NCBI GenBank assembly: GCA_052144935.1 | Contig: JBKQPR010000202.1 | Coordinates: 1 to 31,463 of the forward strand | Reading direction: 5' to 3' | DNA from: JOPF133 sp052144935 | Lineage (GTDB): Bacteria > Acidobacteriota > Terriglobia > Bryobacterales > Bryobacteraceae | DNA: 31,463 bases | In this document: in pieces, positions 1 to 7,199 of the stretch | Layout: every line of letters begins with the position of its first letter | Position numbering within the stretch: position 1 is the first letter of the stretch | Notes under the pieces: generated by a model | What the model was told of the DNA's origin: nothing | Seen by the model: the letters and a program-made list of their open reading frames with translations, nothing else | The model's database searches: none | Program-made: the position numbers and the translations under genes

Positions 1-93
1 CTCGCGACTGCCGCCAAAATCTCAATCCTCGTGAAATTCATCCGCGACCGGCTTGACCTGTCCAGAACCGAAGGAACCACCTTGGCGGCATGA
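1..93 (+). CDS. possible C-terminal tail of an upstream gene (partial)
   Basis: Frame 1 is open from the window edge to a TGA at 91-93 and encodes 30 residues ending in DLSRTEGTTLAA. The composition (KISILVKFIRDRLDLS) looks protein-like, with alternating hydrophobic and charged residues. The tail is too short to assign to a family and could be chance. The next gene on the same strand is hicB at 237. Confidence 0.25.
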   Translation, partial: LATAAKISILVKFIRDRLDLSRTEGTTLAA

Positions 94-112
94 GACACCA
101 ACCCTCACATAT

Positions 113-130
113 CGGTACTCTCAAGTACCG
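113..130. promoter_or_regulatory. 7-bp perfect inverted repeat upstream of hicB (candidate operator)
   Basis: The arms CGGTACT (113-119) and AGTACCG (124-130) are perfect inverted repeats around a 4-base centre, about 105 bp before the hicB ATG. A second, weaker hairpin (CTGCC/GGCAG) lies at 157-172. HicBA modules usually autoregulate through upstream palindromes. This hicB has no obvious DNA-binding tail, so the operator role is a guess. Confidence 0.25.
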
Positions 131-236
131 TATAGGCGTAAGGTTTCGGCGAAGGACTGCCTGTTTCGGCAGGGATTGGTCTACCTCACATGAGAATAGC
201 CGGGGATCTACACTGGAATTAACATACCCTTTTAGC

Positions 237-482
237 ATGAAGACCTACACCTTCAAAGTCATTGTGGAGCCGGACGAGGACCGCTGGCACGCCTATTGCC
301 CCGCATTGCGGGCGTATGGCGCTTCGACGTGGGGAGATACGCGCGAAGAGGCGTATAAGCACATCCAGGAAGTCGCGGAAATGATCGTCGAGGAGTTGCA
401 GGAAGACGGCATTGTCATCCCCGAAGGCTTCGGAGAAGACGTAGAGATTCTCCCCGATACCCGCGTAGCGGTTACCGTCTGA
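237..482 (+). CDS. hicB: HicB-family antitoxin
   Basis: This encodes an 81-residue protein of the HicB partial RNase H fold, which binds and neutralises the HicA mRNA interferase. The sequence has the family pattern: an initial beta strand (YTFKVIVEPDEDRWHAYCPAL), then GDTREEAYKHIQEVAEMIVEEL, then GIVIPEG. The frame stays open upstream to 90. I chose the ATG at 237 because it begins directly with the conserved first strand and gives the usual length. There is no C-terminal HTH or ribbon-helix-helix domain, so this is the short HicB form. It precedes hicA by 3 bases, an order opposite to the classical hicA-hicB. No clear Shine-Dalgarno precedes the ATG. Since the partner is frameshifted, the antitoxin may be an orphan. 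Confidence 0.85.
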   Translation: MKTYTFKVIVEPDEDRWHAYCPALRAYGASTWGDTREEAYKHIQEVAEMIVEELQEDGIVIPEGFGEDVEILPDTRVAVTV

Positions 483-485
483 GCG

Positions 486-736
486 ATGGCCGTCGACTAC
501 CGATCACTGCGCAACCTCACCGCGCGTGAGATCATCGGCGCCCTGGCTCGGGACGGCGTTTTGTATCGCCGCCAGAAAGGGAGCCACCAGCGCTACCAGC
601 ATCCTGACGGGCGGCGCGTGACGGTGACCTTCCATGCGTCATCGGACACCTTCCCATCGGGACGCTCAAAGAAATGATCAACCAGGCCGGCTGGACCGAG
701 GAAGACCTGATCCGCCTGAGCCTCCTGAGCCGATGA
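486..736 (+). pseudogene. hicA: HicA-family mRNA interferase toxin, frameshifted
   Basis: HicA/YcfA toxins are small double-stranded-RNA-binding-fold ribonucleases that cleave mRNA. The intact part (MAVDYRSLRNLTAREIIGAL...) carries the conserved G-S-H motif with the catalytic His (RRQKGSHQRYQHPDG) and the strand RRVTVTFHASSDTF. The frame then runs into PSGRSKK and a stop at 677. Inserting one base in the CCC run at 653-655 restores the family C-terminus PIGTLKEMINQAGW followed by TEEDLIRLSLLSR and a TGA at 734-736. The restored length would be about 83 residues, normal for the family. The loss removes the final helix, so the toxin is probably inactive if the deletion is real. A homopolymer indel in the assembly is the alternative. 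Confidence 0.8.
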
Positions 737-770
737 CTCCTGAACCAATGACCGCCCGCCGCGATGACAA

Positions 771-793
771 CCGCTCCGTGACGGTCGCGGCTC
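771..793 (+). repeat. single arm of the dispersed palindromic repeat family
   Basis: This copy matches the family pattern CCGCTCC-N(3-4)-ACGGTCGCGGCTC. Related copies lie at 2467-2528 and 15835-15901 (both as inverted pairs) and at 26778-26802 (single). It sits 35 bases after the hicA stop and before the ECF sigma gene. There is no second arm here. Confidence 0.6.
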
Positions 794-922
794 TGTGACC
801 CGCAAATTCCCAGGGTCCCCGTTCCCGGAACTCCCCGCCGTTAACGCTTTCCCCCGCCACGCCGTCTTCCCCTCATGATGGCTCGCGCGGCGGGCCCAGG
901 GGGCACCCCCCGGAGGCCCGTT

Positions 923-1465
923 ATGATGATGCTGGTGTCCACGAATTCCTCCGAAGACCTGGGACTGGTCCGCGCCGCGGCAGCCGGCGACCGCGCGGCC
1001 TTCGGCGAGTTGTACGTGCGCTACGCGCGCATGGTGCACGGCATCCTGTTGGGGCGCGTGCCGCCGGCGGAGGCCGAAGATATGGTGCAGGACGTGTTCA
1101 TCTCGGCCATGAAGCAACTCTCCGGGCTGCGCGCCGTGGCGGCCTTCCCAGGCTGGCTGGCAGCCATCGCGCGCAACCGGGCCATGGACCACTTTCGCGG
1201 CTCGCGCGAACGCGTGGCGCTGGATGAAAGGCAAGCCGAGAGGCAACCCGCCAAAGGTGCGGTGGAAGACGCTTTCCTGGTCCTGGATGTGGTGCGCCGG
1301 CTGCCCGAAGCCTATCGCGAGACCCTCATCCTGCGGCTGGTAGAAGGCATGACCGGGCCGGAGATCGCGCTGCGGACGGGCCTCACGCCGGACTCGGTGC
1401 GCGTCAACCTGTGCCGCGGAATGAAGATGCTACGGGAGTTGTTGGGAGGCATGGAAGCAAAATGA
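923..1465 (+). CDS. ECF-type RNA polymerase sigma factor
   Basis: This encodes a 180-residue extracytoplasmic-function sigma factor. Region sigma2 covers about residues 24-94 (AAFGELYVRYARMVHGIL, DMVQDVFISAMKQL, FPGWLAAIARNRAMDHFR, the last being the -10-binding and core-binding helices). Region sigma4 covers about 119-172 (RRLPEAYRETLILRLVEGM, then TGPEIALRTGLTPDSVRVNL, the -35-binding helix-turn-helix). The frame is open back to 875. The ATG at 923 is preferred because GGAGG lies at 912-916 with 6-base spacing; ATGs at 926 and 929 are also possible. The stop overlaps the start of the FecR-like gene by four bases (ATGA), so the two are translationally coupled and probably form a sigma/anti-sigma pair. 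The regulon cannot be seen from here. Confidence 0.9.
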   Translation: MMMLVSTNSSEDLGLVRAAAAGDRAAFGELYVRYARMVHGILLGRVPPAEAEDMVQDVFISAMKQLSGLRAVAAFPGWLAAIARNRAMDHFRGSRERVALDERQAERQPAKGAVEDAFLVLDVVRRLPEAYRETLILRLVEGMTGPEIALRTGLTPDSVRVNLCRGMKMLRELLGGMEAK

Positions 1466-2433
1466 AGGAAGATTACCTGTGGGACCGTTCCGGACCGCCC
1501 GATCCGGAAATCGCGCGTCTGGAAAGGACCCTGGCGCCGCTTGGTTACCGGCCGGCCGCTGCGCCGCACTGTTACCCGCTGGCGGCGGCGCCGCGGCCCC
1601 GCCTGCGGTGGATGGCCGCGGCGGCCTCCGTGCTGATCGCTCTATCGGCCTGGCAAATGAGACTGGCCCCGGCGCCGCCCACCGCCTGGCAGATCTCCCG
1701 TATGGAAGGCTCGGTGCGCCTCGGCGGCCAGGCGGCCGCGGTCTCCATGGCGCTCGGAGCCGGCCAGGTTCTGCGAACCGGACCCGCCGGAGACCTCACG
1801 CTGGAAGCAGGTTCCGTGGGCCGGCTCGATATCGGCCCGGATTCCACATTGCGCGCTGCGAGCAGCCGCAAGGTCGAGTTGCAAATCGGCAGCCTGCACG
1901 CCTTCATCTGGGCGCGCCCGCGCGAGTTCGTGGTGGATACGCCCTCAGCGCGGGCGGTCGATCTGGGCTGCGAATACACCCTCACGGTGAACTCTTCGGG
2001 CGACGGCCTGCTGCGCGTTTCGATGGGCTGGGTGGCCTTCCAAGCCGGCGATTATGAAGCCTTCATTCCGGCGGGCGCCGAGTGCGTCACGCGCAAGCAC
2101 GGCGGGCCGGGCATCCCTTATTTCGAAGACGCCGCGGATCCCTTCCGCCAGGCTTTGGCGGCGTTCGAAGCCGGCCAGGAAGGGGCGCTGGCCGCGTTGC
2201 TCTCGAATGCGCGCCCGCGCGACGGCCTGACGCTGTGGCACCTGGTGACCCGCGTCCCCGCCGCCGATCGCGGGCGCGTGTTCGACCGCTTCGCCGAGCT
2301 TGTGCCGGTGCCCGCCGAGGTGACGCGCACGGCCGCGCTAGCCAAAGACCCGCGGGCGATCAACCGCTTGTGGGATGCCTTGAACCTGGAAAACACCGAG
2401 TGGTGGCGCGGTTGGGAGCGCAAGTGGCAGTAG
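1462..2433 (+). CDS. FecR-domain membrane protein, probable anti-sigma regulator
   Basis: This encodes a 323-residue protein with one membrane segment at about 48-66 (LRWMAAAASVLIALSAW). The cytoplasmic N-terminus contains YLWDRSGPPDPEIARLERTLAPLGY, which resembles the N-termini of acidobacterial anti-sigma proteins. The extracytoplasmic part has a FecR-like beta domain at about 77-195 (WQISRMEGSVRLGG, GQVLRTGPAGDLTLEAGSVGRL, REFVVDTPSARAVDLGCEY). FecR-type proteins relay a periplasmic signal to an ECF sigma factor. The ATG at 1462 overlaps the sigma-factor stop, so I use it rather than the upstream in-frame codon at 1411. Unlike classical fecIR loci there is no TonB receptor gene next door. 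Confidence 0.82.
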   Translation: MKEDYLWDRSGPPDPEIARLERTLAPLGYRPAAAPHCYPLAAAPRPRLRWMAAAASVLIALSAWQMRLAPAPPTAWQISRMEGSVRLGGQAAAVSMALGAGQVLRTGPAGDLTLEAGSVGRLDIGPDSTLRAASSRKVELQIGSLHAFIWARPREFVVDTPSARAVDLGCEYTLTVNSSGDGLLRVSMGWVAFQAGDYEAFIPAGAECVTRKHGGPGIPYFEDAADPFRQALAAFEAGQEGALAALLSNARPRDGLTLWHLVTRVPAADRGRVFDRFAELVPVPAEVTRTAALAKDPRAINRLWDALNLENTEWWRGWERKWQ

Positions 2434-2466
2434 CGTCGAACGGATGGGCCGGTAGCCGCGTTCGGA

Positions 2467-2528
2467 ACGCTCCCTTCGGTCGCGGCTCAGATGCAAGGCC
2501 TTTCCGAGCCACGACCGTAGGGAGTGGT
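2467..2528. repeat. palindromic repeat pair between convergent genes (possible bidirectional terminator)
   Basis: Arm 1 (2467-2488, ACGCTCCCTTCGGTCGCGG...) and arm 2 (2506-2528, GAGCCACGACCGTAGGGAG...) are imperfect inverted repeats around a 17-base loop. The arm sequence and the 17-base loop length match the element at 15835-15901. It lies 34 bases after the fecR-like stop and 30 bases after the stop of the convergent dehydrogenase gene, with a short T-run (CTTTTTC) at 2529-2535. Termination or 3'-end protection is plausible in either direction. Confidence 0.6.
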
Positions 2529-2557
2529 CTTTTTCGTGTGCCGTGCCGCGGAAGCAT

Positions 2558-3511
2558 CTACGGCCCGACCACGTGCTCCGGCCGTCCCTCCACGAACCGC
2601 CAGATATTCTCCACCGCCATGCGCAGGCCGGCTTCCAGCGCCTCGGGCGTGATGCCGGCGCAATGCGGCGTCATCACCACGTTGGGCAGCGCTGCCAACG
2701 GATGGCCCGCCGGCAGCGGCTCGCGGGCGAACACATCCAGGCCGGCGCCTCCCAGACGGCCCGTGGCGAGCGCTTCCACGAGCGAGGCTTCGTCCATCAA
2801 TCCGCCGCGCGCCGTGTTCAGCAGAATGGCGCCGGGCTTGAGCAGCGCGAACTGGCTGGGACCGAGAAAGCCTTCGGTTTCGGGCGATAGCCGCAGGTGC
2901 AGGCTGAGCACGTCGCTCGTACGGTAGAGTTCGCCGAGTTCCACCATCTCCACGCCGGGAAACGGCCGCGGGTGGATGGTCCAGCCGATCGCGCGCATCC
3001 CCAGCGCCGCCGCCAGACGGGCGAACTCGCTCCCAATGGCGCCCAGCCCGATCACCCCGCAGGTCTTGCCGCGCAGCTCCACCGATTGGCCCTTGGCCCA
3101 TTCGCCGCGGCGCGTGGCGGCATCCACCTGCGGGATGCGCCGCGCCACCGCCAGCAGCAGCGCCAGGGTGTGCTCGGCGATGGAGACGGCGGACACGCCC
3201 GGCGTGTTGGTCACCGTGACCCAGTGGCGCGCGGCGGCGGCCAGGTCCACGTGGTCGGTGCCCGTTCCCCATACCGAAAGCAGGCGCAGTTGCGGCCGCG
3301 CGGCGAACACCCGCTCCGTGAACTTCGAAGACGAGCGGATGTTGAGCACCGCTTCGGCCGCGCCGATCCGTTCGATGAGGGCTTCTTCGGAGCCGGGCAG
3401 GGTATCCCAATAATCGAGCTCGACGCGAGCCGCCAGGGCCGGCCAAGCGGCGCTCGGCCGCAAAACCGGCGGCGCGTCATCGGGAATCGAGATGCGAATC
3501 GTTTGGGCCAC
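2558..3511 (-). CDS. D-2-hydroxyacid dehydrogenase family protein
   Basis: This encodes a 317-residue NAD(P)-dependent oxidoreductase that interconverts 2-hydroxy and 2-keto acids. The Rossmann motif GLGAIG is at 155-160. The catalytic triad is Arg235 (LNTARGG), Glu264 (GLDVFAREPLP) and His283 (TPHCAG). Length and motif order fit the phosphoglycerate/hydroxypyruvate/formate dehydrogenase superfamily without a C-terminal ACT domain, so SerA is less likely. The residue after the second strand is not the usual NAD-specific Asp (the segment reads RAIGWTIHPRP), so NADP use is possible. The start is a GTG at 3511 with no strong ribosome site. It is divergent from the gene at 3534 with only 22 bases between. 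The exact substrate is not assignable. Confidence 0.88.
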   Translation of the reverse strand: MAQTIRISIPDDAPPVLRPSAAWPALAARVELDYWDTLPGSEEALIERIGAAEAVLNIRSSSKFTERVFAARPQLRLLSVWGTGTDHVDLAAAARHWVTVTNTPGVSAVSIAEHTLALLLAVARRIPQVDAATRRGEWAKGQSVELRGKTCGVIGLGAIGSEFARLAAALGMRAIGWTIHPRPFPGVEMVELGELYRTSDVLSLHLRLSPETEGFLGPSQFALLKPGAILLNTARGGLMDEASLVEALATGRLGGAGLDVFAREPLPAGHPLAALPNVVMTPHCAGITPEALEAGLRMAVENIWRFVEGRPEHVVGP

Positions 3512-3533
3512 CCGTCGATGATACAGCAGGGAT

Positions 3534-4601
3534 ATGACATTCGTTACAATACTCGGCGTGACAATCGCTGCCAGGTATCTTTTGCCTCTTCTGGGACCTC
3601 TTCTGGGGCCTCTGCTGTTCGTGCCGGCGGCTTCCGCGGCCCAGACATTGGATGTCTATGTCATCGACGTCGAGGGCGGTAAGGCTGTCCTGTCCGTATC
3701 GACATCCGGGGAATCGCTGCTATTCGATGCGGGATGGCCCGGATTCAACGGCCGGGACGTGAACCGGATTCTGGAAGCCGTCCAGGCGGCCGGACTGAAG
3801 CAGATCGACTACCTGGTGATTTCGCACTACGACATCGACCACCTGGGCGATGTGCCGCTGCTGGTTTCCAAAATCCCCGTCCGGCATTTCGTGGATCACG
3901 GCCCGCTCCAGAGCACCGGCAAAGGCGTCGAGGGCCGTTACAAGGCCTACGCCGAAGTGCGCGACAAAGGCGACTACACCGCCGTCAAACCCGGAGACCG
4001 GATTCCCATCAAAGGCCTGGATGTGTTGGTGGTTTCCGCGGCCACCAAGCTCCTCGAAAAGCCTCTGCCCGGCGCCGGCGCCCCCAACCCGCTGTGTGCT
4101 TCCACTCCCGAGAAGCCCGAGCGCACCGAGGATCTCGAGGACAACATGTCCGTCGGTCTCCTCTTCACCCTGGGCAAGTTCCGCATGCTCGACATGGCGG
4201 ACCTCGAATGGTTTTACGACCGCAAGCTGATGTGCCCGAACAACCCCATTGGCACGGTCGACGTCTACCAGGTGAGCATACATGGCCAGGACAAAGGTGT
4301 GTCGCCGGCGCTGGCGCAGGCATTGCACGCCCGCGTGGCCATCATGGGCAACGGCCCGCGCAAAGGCGGCGCTCCGGAAACGTGGCCCACGCTGCGCAAC
4401 GCGCCCGGCATGGAAGATATCTGGCAGGTTCACTACTCGATGCTCGGGACCGCCGAAACCAACCCGCCCGCGGACTTCATCGCCAACCCCGACGCCCCCT
4501 GCCAGGGCAAGTGGATCAAGCTTTCGGCCCAGTCGGACGGCGCATTTACAGTTACCAACAGCCGCAACGGCTTTACCAAAACATACCGGGCACGTAATTG
4601 A
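3534..4601 (+). CDS. secreted metallo-beta-lactamase-fold hydrolase
   Basis: This encodes 355 residues with an N-terminal signal peptide (hydrophobic LLPLLGPLLGPLLFVPAASA, cleavage near residue 36). The core begins LDVYVIDVEGGKAVL and carries the metal-binding motif SHYDIDHLGD (His98, Asp100, Asp102, His103). A later Asp sits in MLDMADLEW, and a downstream His in VSIHGQDKGVSPAL parallels the C-terminal His of ComEC-type domains. Family members hydrolyse phosphodiesters or other esters with two metal ions. The arrangement is nearer to the ComEC/Rec2 soluble domain than to antibiotic-cleaving enzymes. ATG 3534 follows a weak CAGGG; a GTG at 3558 is an alternative that would shorten the signal peptide. 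Substrate unknown. Confidence 0.82.
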   Translation: MTFVTILGVTIAARYLLPLLGPLLGPLLFVPAASAAQTLDVYVIDVEGGKAVLSVSTSGESLLFDAGWPGFNGRDVNRILEAVQAAGLKQIDYLVISHYDIDHLGDVPLLVSKIPVRHFVDHGPLQSTGKGVEGRYKAYAEVRDKGDYTAVKPGDRIPIKGLDVLVVSAATKLLEKPLPGAGAPNPLCASTPEKPERTEDLEDNMSVGLLFTLGKFRMLDMADLEWFYDRKLMCPNNPIGTVDVYQVSIHGQDKGVSPALAQALHARVAIMGNGPRKGGAPETWPTLRNAPGMEDIWQVHYSMLGTAETNPPADFIANPDAPCQGKWIKLSAQSDGAFTVTNSRNGFTKTYRARN

Positions 4602-4749
4602 CGATGGAAGTAAGGTCGGCGTGATCGGCGCGATACGCGTGGACGCGCGCCGCCATAGAGAGGCCGCACCGGGCGAGGAACAAGCCTGGCAGACGGCAGC
4701 CCTCAGGGAACTTCCGCTTGGGGACCAAGGATGCGCGATTGGGGCAGAA

Positions 4750-4771
4750 GGGCAGGCGTGACAGCCTGCCC
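4750..4771. terminator. hairpin between convergent genes
   Basis: GGGCAGGC (4750-4757) and GCCTGCCC (4764-4771) form an 8-bp perfect stem with a 6-base loop. It lies about 150 bases after the stop at 4601 and just beyond the stop of the convergent small gene at 4779. There is no T-run on either side, so it is only a candidate terminator. Its stem resembles the hairpin at 25470-25486. Confidence 0.35.
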
Positions 4772-4778
4772 CGATTCG

Positions 4779-5045
4779 TCACTTACCTGCGCCGGCCTGG
4801 ATACCATCCTGTACCTGATTGATGGCCTGACTGACCAATTGGATGGCCTTTGCGCGGTGGCCGCCTTTATCGTCCGCGGCCTGCTGCAGTTGGTTAGCAG
4901 CGTTTTGGAGCGCCTTCAACGCGGCTTCCATGTGTGGCTGAGGGGCGGCCTCCGCCAACGAGACGGCCACCAGCCCCGCTGTTCCCGCCGTCAGGATGCT
5001 CTTGGCAGCCGCGCGGCGCGAAAACGTTCGATCCAACATTTCCAT
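4779..5045 (-). CDS. small secreted helical protein with twin-arginine-type signal
   Basis: This encodes 88 residues. The N-terminus TFSRRAAAKSILTAGTAGLVAVSLAEA has two arginines followed by a hydrophobic run and an Ala-X-Ala-like end, which suggests Tat export. The mature part is one or two amphipathic helices (MEAALKALQNAANQLQQA, then DKGGHRAKAIQLVSQAI, NQVQDGI). The DKGGHRxKAI pattern recurs in small exported proteins of unknown function in several phyla, as I recall it. The ATG at 5045 has AAGGAG nine bases upstream; the frame is open to 5081 but that start has no ribosome site. No catalytic residues are visible and I propose no function. Confidence 0.7.
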   Translation of the reverse strand: MEMLDRTFSRRAAAKSILTAGTAGLVAVSLAEAAPQPHMEAALKALQNAANQLQQAADDKGGHRAKAIQLVSQAINQVQDGIQAGAGK

Positions 5046-5385
5046 AGTTTTCTTCTCCTTTTCGAGCGGAGCCCCAGTCAAGAGCGCTCCGTCCCTCTGA
5101 CAGAAAATACATTAACCGGAACTCCCGTTTGGTTACCGGTTTCCGCTTATGATACACCGAACCGGCGGCTTTTGACCGTCTGAAGCGCAGTTTTTTTCTT
5201 GGGGAGCCATCTTTGGCGCCGCCCGGCGCCGCCCGGCGCCTGCGTCTACCCCCGTCAAAACCGGAGACAACCAACATGGGATAATCGCCTTGGGCGCGGC
5301 CCGGCGGCGAAGCGCGATGATCGCTCCCTTCGGCGGCCCAGAGGCGGTAAACTCGACTATCTGCCTTCGGGCAAAGGAGGAGAAG
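5046..5385. other. gene-free stretch with a GC-rich 10-bp tandem repeat
   Basis: This 340-base interval separates two divergent genes. It holds 2.6 copies of GGCGCCGCCC at 5215-5240, a T7 run at 5191-5197 (TTTTTTTCTT), and the AAAGGAGG ribosome site at 5373-5380 for the gene at 5386. I see no convincing promoter hexamers and no RNA gene. Confidence 0.5.
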
Positions 5386-5886
5386 ATGACCAGGCGCCAC
5401 ATCGCCCAAGTCAATATCGGCCGGATCAGGGCTCCGCTCGATGACGCTCTCATGGCTGGATTCGTGGCTCGGCTGGACGAAATCAACGCGCTCGCCGACC
5501 GCAGCCCCGGTTTCGTCTGGCGCCTTCAAACTCCGGCGGGAAACGCCACGTACCTTCGGCCGTATGACGACGACCGCATCCTCCTCAACATGTCGGTTTG
5601 GGAGACCATCGAAGCACTGCGACGTTTTATTTACGGCACAGCTCACGTAGAACTGCTTCGGCAACGGCATGAGTGGTTCGAGAAGTTCACCGGCGCTTAT
5701 TCCGCCCTGTGGTGGGTGCCGACGGGCCACACTCCCGGTATCGACGAGGCCAGGAAACGCCTGGCGTATCTCGACGCCTACGGTCCGACGCAGTTTGCGT
5801 TTACACTCCAAGCGGTTTTCGAAGCCGATGAGGAATTCCAGCGAGCGATTGACTGGTCGTCCTTCGAGGCGTGTCCGGCAGTGTAG
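5386..5886 (+). CDS. DUF3291 domain protein
   Basis: This encodes a 166-residue soluble protein matching the DUF3291 pattern: an opening HIAQVNIGRIRAPLDDALMAGFV, then ARLDEINALADRSPGFVWRL, LLNMSVWETIEALRRFIYGT, WFEKFTGAYSALWWVPTGHTP and the dimer-like segment ARKRLAYLDAYGPTQFAFTL. The fold is expected to be a ferredoxin-like alpha/beta-barrel dimer related to antibiotic-biosynthesis monooxygenases, but no activity is established. The ATG at 5386 has AGGAGG five bases upstream; upstream in-frame codons from 5290 lack a ribosome site and look non-coding. It stands alone between genes on the opposite strand. Confidence 0.8.
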   Translation: MTRRHIAQVNIGRIRAPLDDALMAGFVARLDEINALADRSPGFVWRLQTPAGNATYLRPYDDDRILLNMSVWETIEALRRFIYGTAHVELLRQRHEWFEKFTGAYSALWWVPTGHTPGIDEARKRLAYLDAYGPTQFAFTLQAVFEADEEFQRAIDWSSFEACPAV

Positions 5887-5934
5887 ACGGCAACCGCCCG
5901 ATCGCACCTCTCGCGCGAGCCGGCCCCGCCGTCG

Positions 5935-7112
5935 CTAGAACAGCCTTGGCGCAAAATCCGCCAGGTACTTGCGCCACACAGTCCAGGTATGGGCGCCTCC
6001 AGTCTCGACCCAGACATGTTGGATGCCGGCCCTGTCCAGATTTTCATGAGACGTCTTGACGCCGTCGTGCAGACTGTCCTCGGTCCCGATTCCGATCCAC
6101 AGCAGCCTCAGTTGCTTGTTGATCGCGGCCGCGTCGGCCAGTTTTCCATCGTAGCTGGTGGCCGGATCCAGGTTGCCGATCGCCGGGCTGAAAAGCCCGA
6201 TGCGAGTGAAAAGCTCCAGGTGATTCACCCCGATCCGCATCGCCTCCGCGCCTCCCATGGAGAGACCGGCTAATGCCCGGTGATCGCGATCCGCTATCGT
6301 TCGGTAGGTGGCATCGATGAAGGGGATGAGGTCCCGGCTGACCACATTGTCGAACTCGGTAAAAGGATTCCCGATCATGACTCCGCCGCGGCCTCCGCGC
6401 CCCGCAGTCCCTCCGGCGGGGGCCGTCCCGCCGCGGCCGGAGGCGGTGTCCCTGTGGCGCCGCGCCCCACGCCCACATTCAGGATGGTCCCGTTCTCATT
6501 GACGATGATCATGGGCTTGGCCTTGCCGGCGGCGATCAGATTATCGAGAATGAAATTCTCGTGGCCCTGGTTGCTCCATCCCGTCTCATCCTCACCAGCC
6601 CCGTGCTGGAGATAGAGGACCGGGTAGCGCAGGTTGGTCGTCCGATCGTAGCCCGGCGGAGTGTACACGAAGATGCGGCGCCACTTGCCGGTAGTCTTGG
6701 AGAAGTACCAATCGATCCTGACGGCGCCGTGTGGGACATCCTTCGGAGCGAAGAATTCGGATTCCTCTGCGGGGACCTCCAGCCCGCTGCTCTGCCTGGC
6801 ATACCCGAAGAAGGTCTGGCTGCCGGGGTCGGTCGTCGTGAAGCCATCTACGACAACGGAATAGTAGTAGAACCCTGGCTTATACGGGCTCGAAGTGAAG
6901 GTCCAATACCCGTCGTCTCCTTTCGTCATTTCGTTGTTCACGATAGTCACCTTTTTCGCGTCGTCGGCCTTGATGCGGAAGGTCACGCTATTGTCGGGGT
7001 TGATTCTGGGAAACTGAGCACCCGGCACGTTCGAAGGGGCAGGCACGCCCTCGCTCTGTGCGAATAGAGCCGGGATGGCGCAGAGGATGGTGAAGACTCT
7101 CATAAGCATCAA
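5935..7112 (-). pseudogene. secreted Fes/esterase-D family esterase, split by a frameshift
   Basis: Two overlapping minus-strand frames make one protein of about 390 residues. The N-terminal part (7112 down to 6375) has a signal peptide (MRVFTILCAIPALFAQ), an immunoglobulin-like carbohydrate-binding or E-set domain (VTFRIKADDAKKVTIV, GYWTFTSSPYKPGFYYYSV), then the start of the alpha/beta hydrolase (VYTPPGYDRTTNLRYPVLYL, QHGAGEDETGWSNQG). The second frame (from about 6440 to 5935) continues with DLIPFIDATYRTIADRDHRA, the nucleophile elbow GLSMGG, an acidic GTED and the catalytic His in GGAHTW. The shift falls in a Gly/Pro/Ala-coding GC-rich linker at about 6376-6460, and one added base restores a single frame through GGRGGVMIGNPF. 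Homologues hydrolyse siderophore, feruloyl or acetyl esters; substrate unknown. Decay and assembly error are equally possible. Confidence 0.75.
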
Positions 7113-7199
7113 GGTAACTCACTGGAGCGACGTCGGGCGTCGAGAGGCGGCGATCGAGGTCCGGCCTAAGCCTCAAGACCGGGTAAACTGGGTGTCGGC

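Noticed and set aside
5191..5200. T-run as an intrinsic terminator
   Set aside because: No stable hairpin precedes it on the plus strand and no gene ends there.
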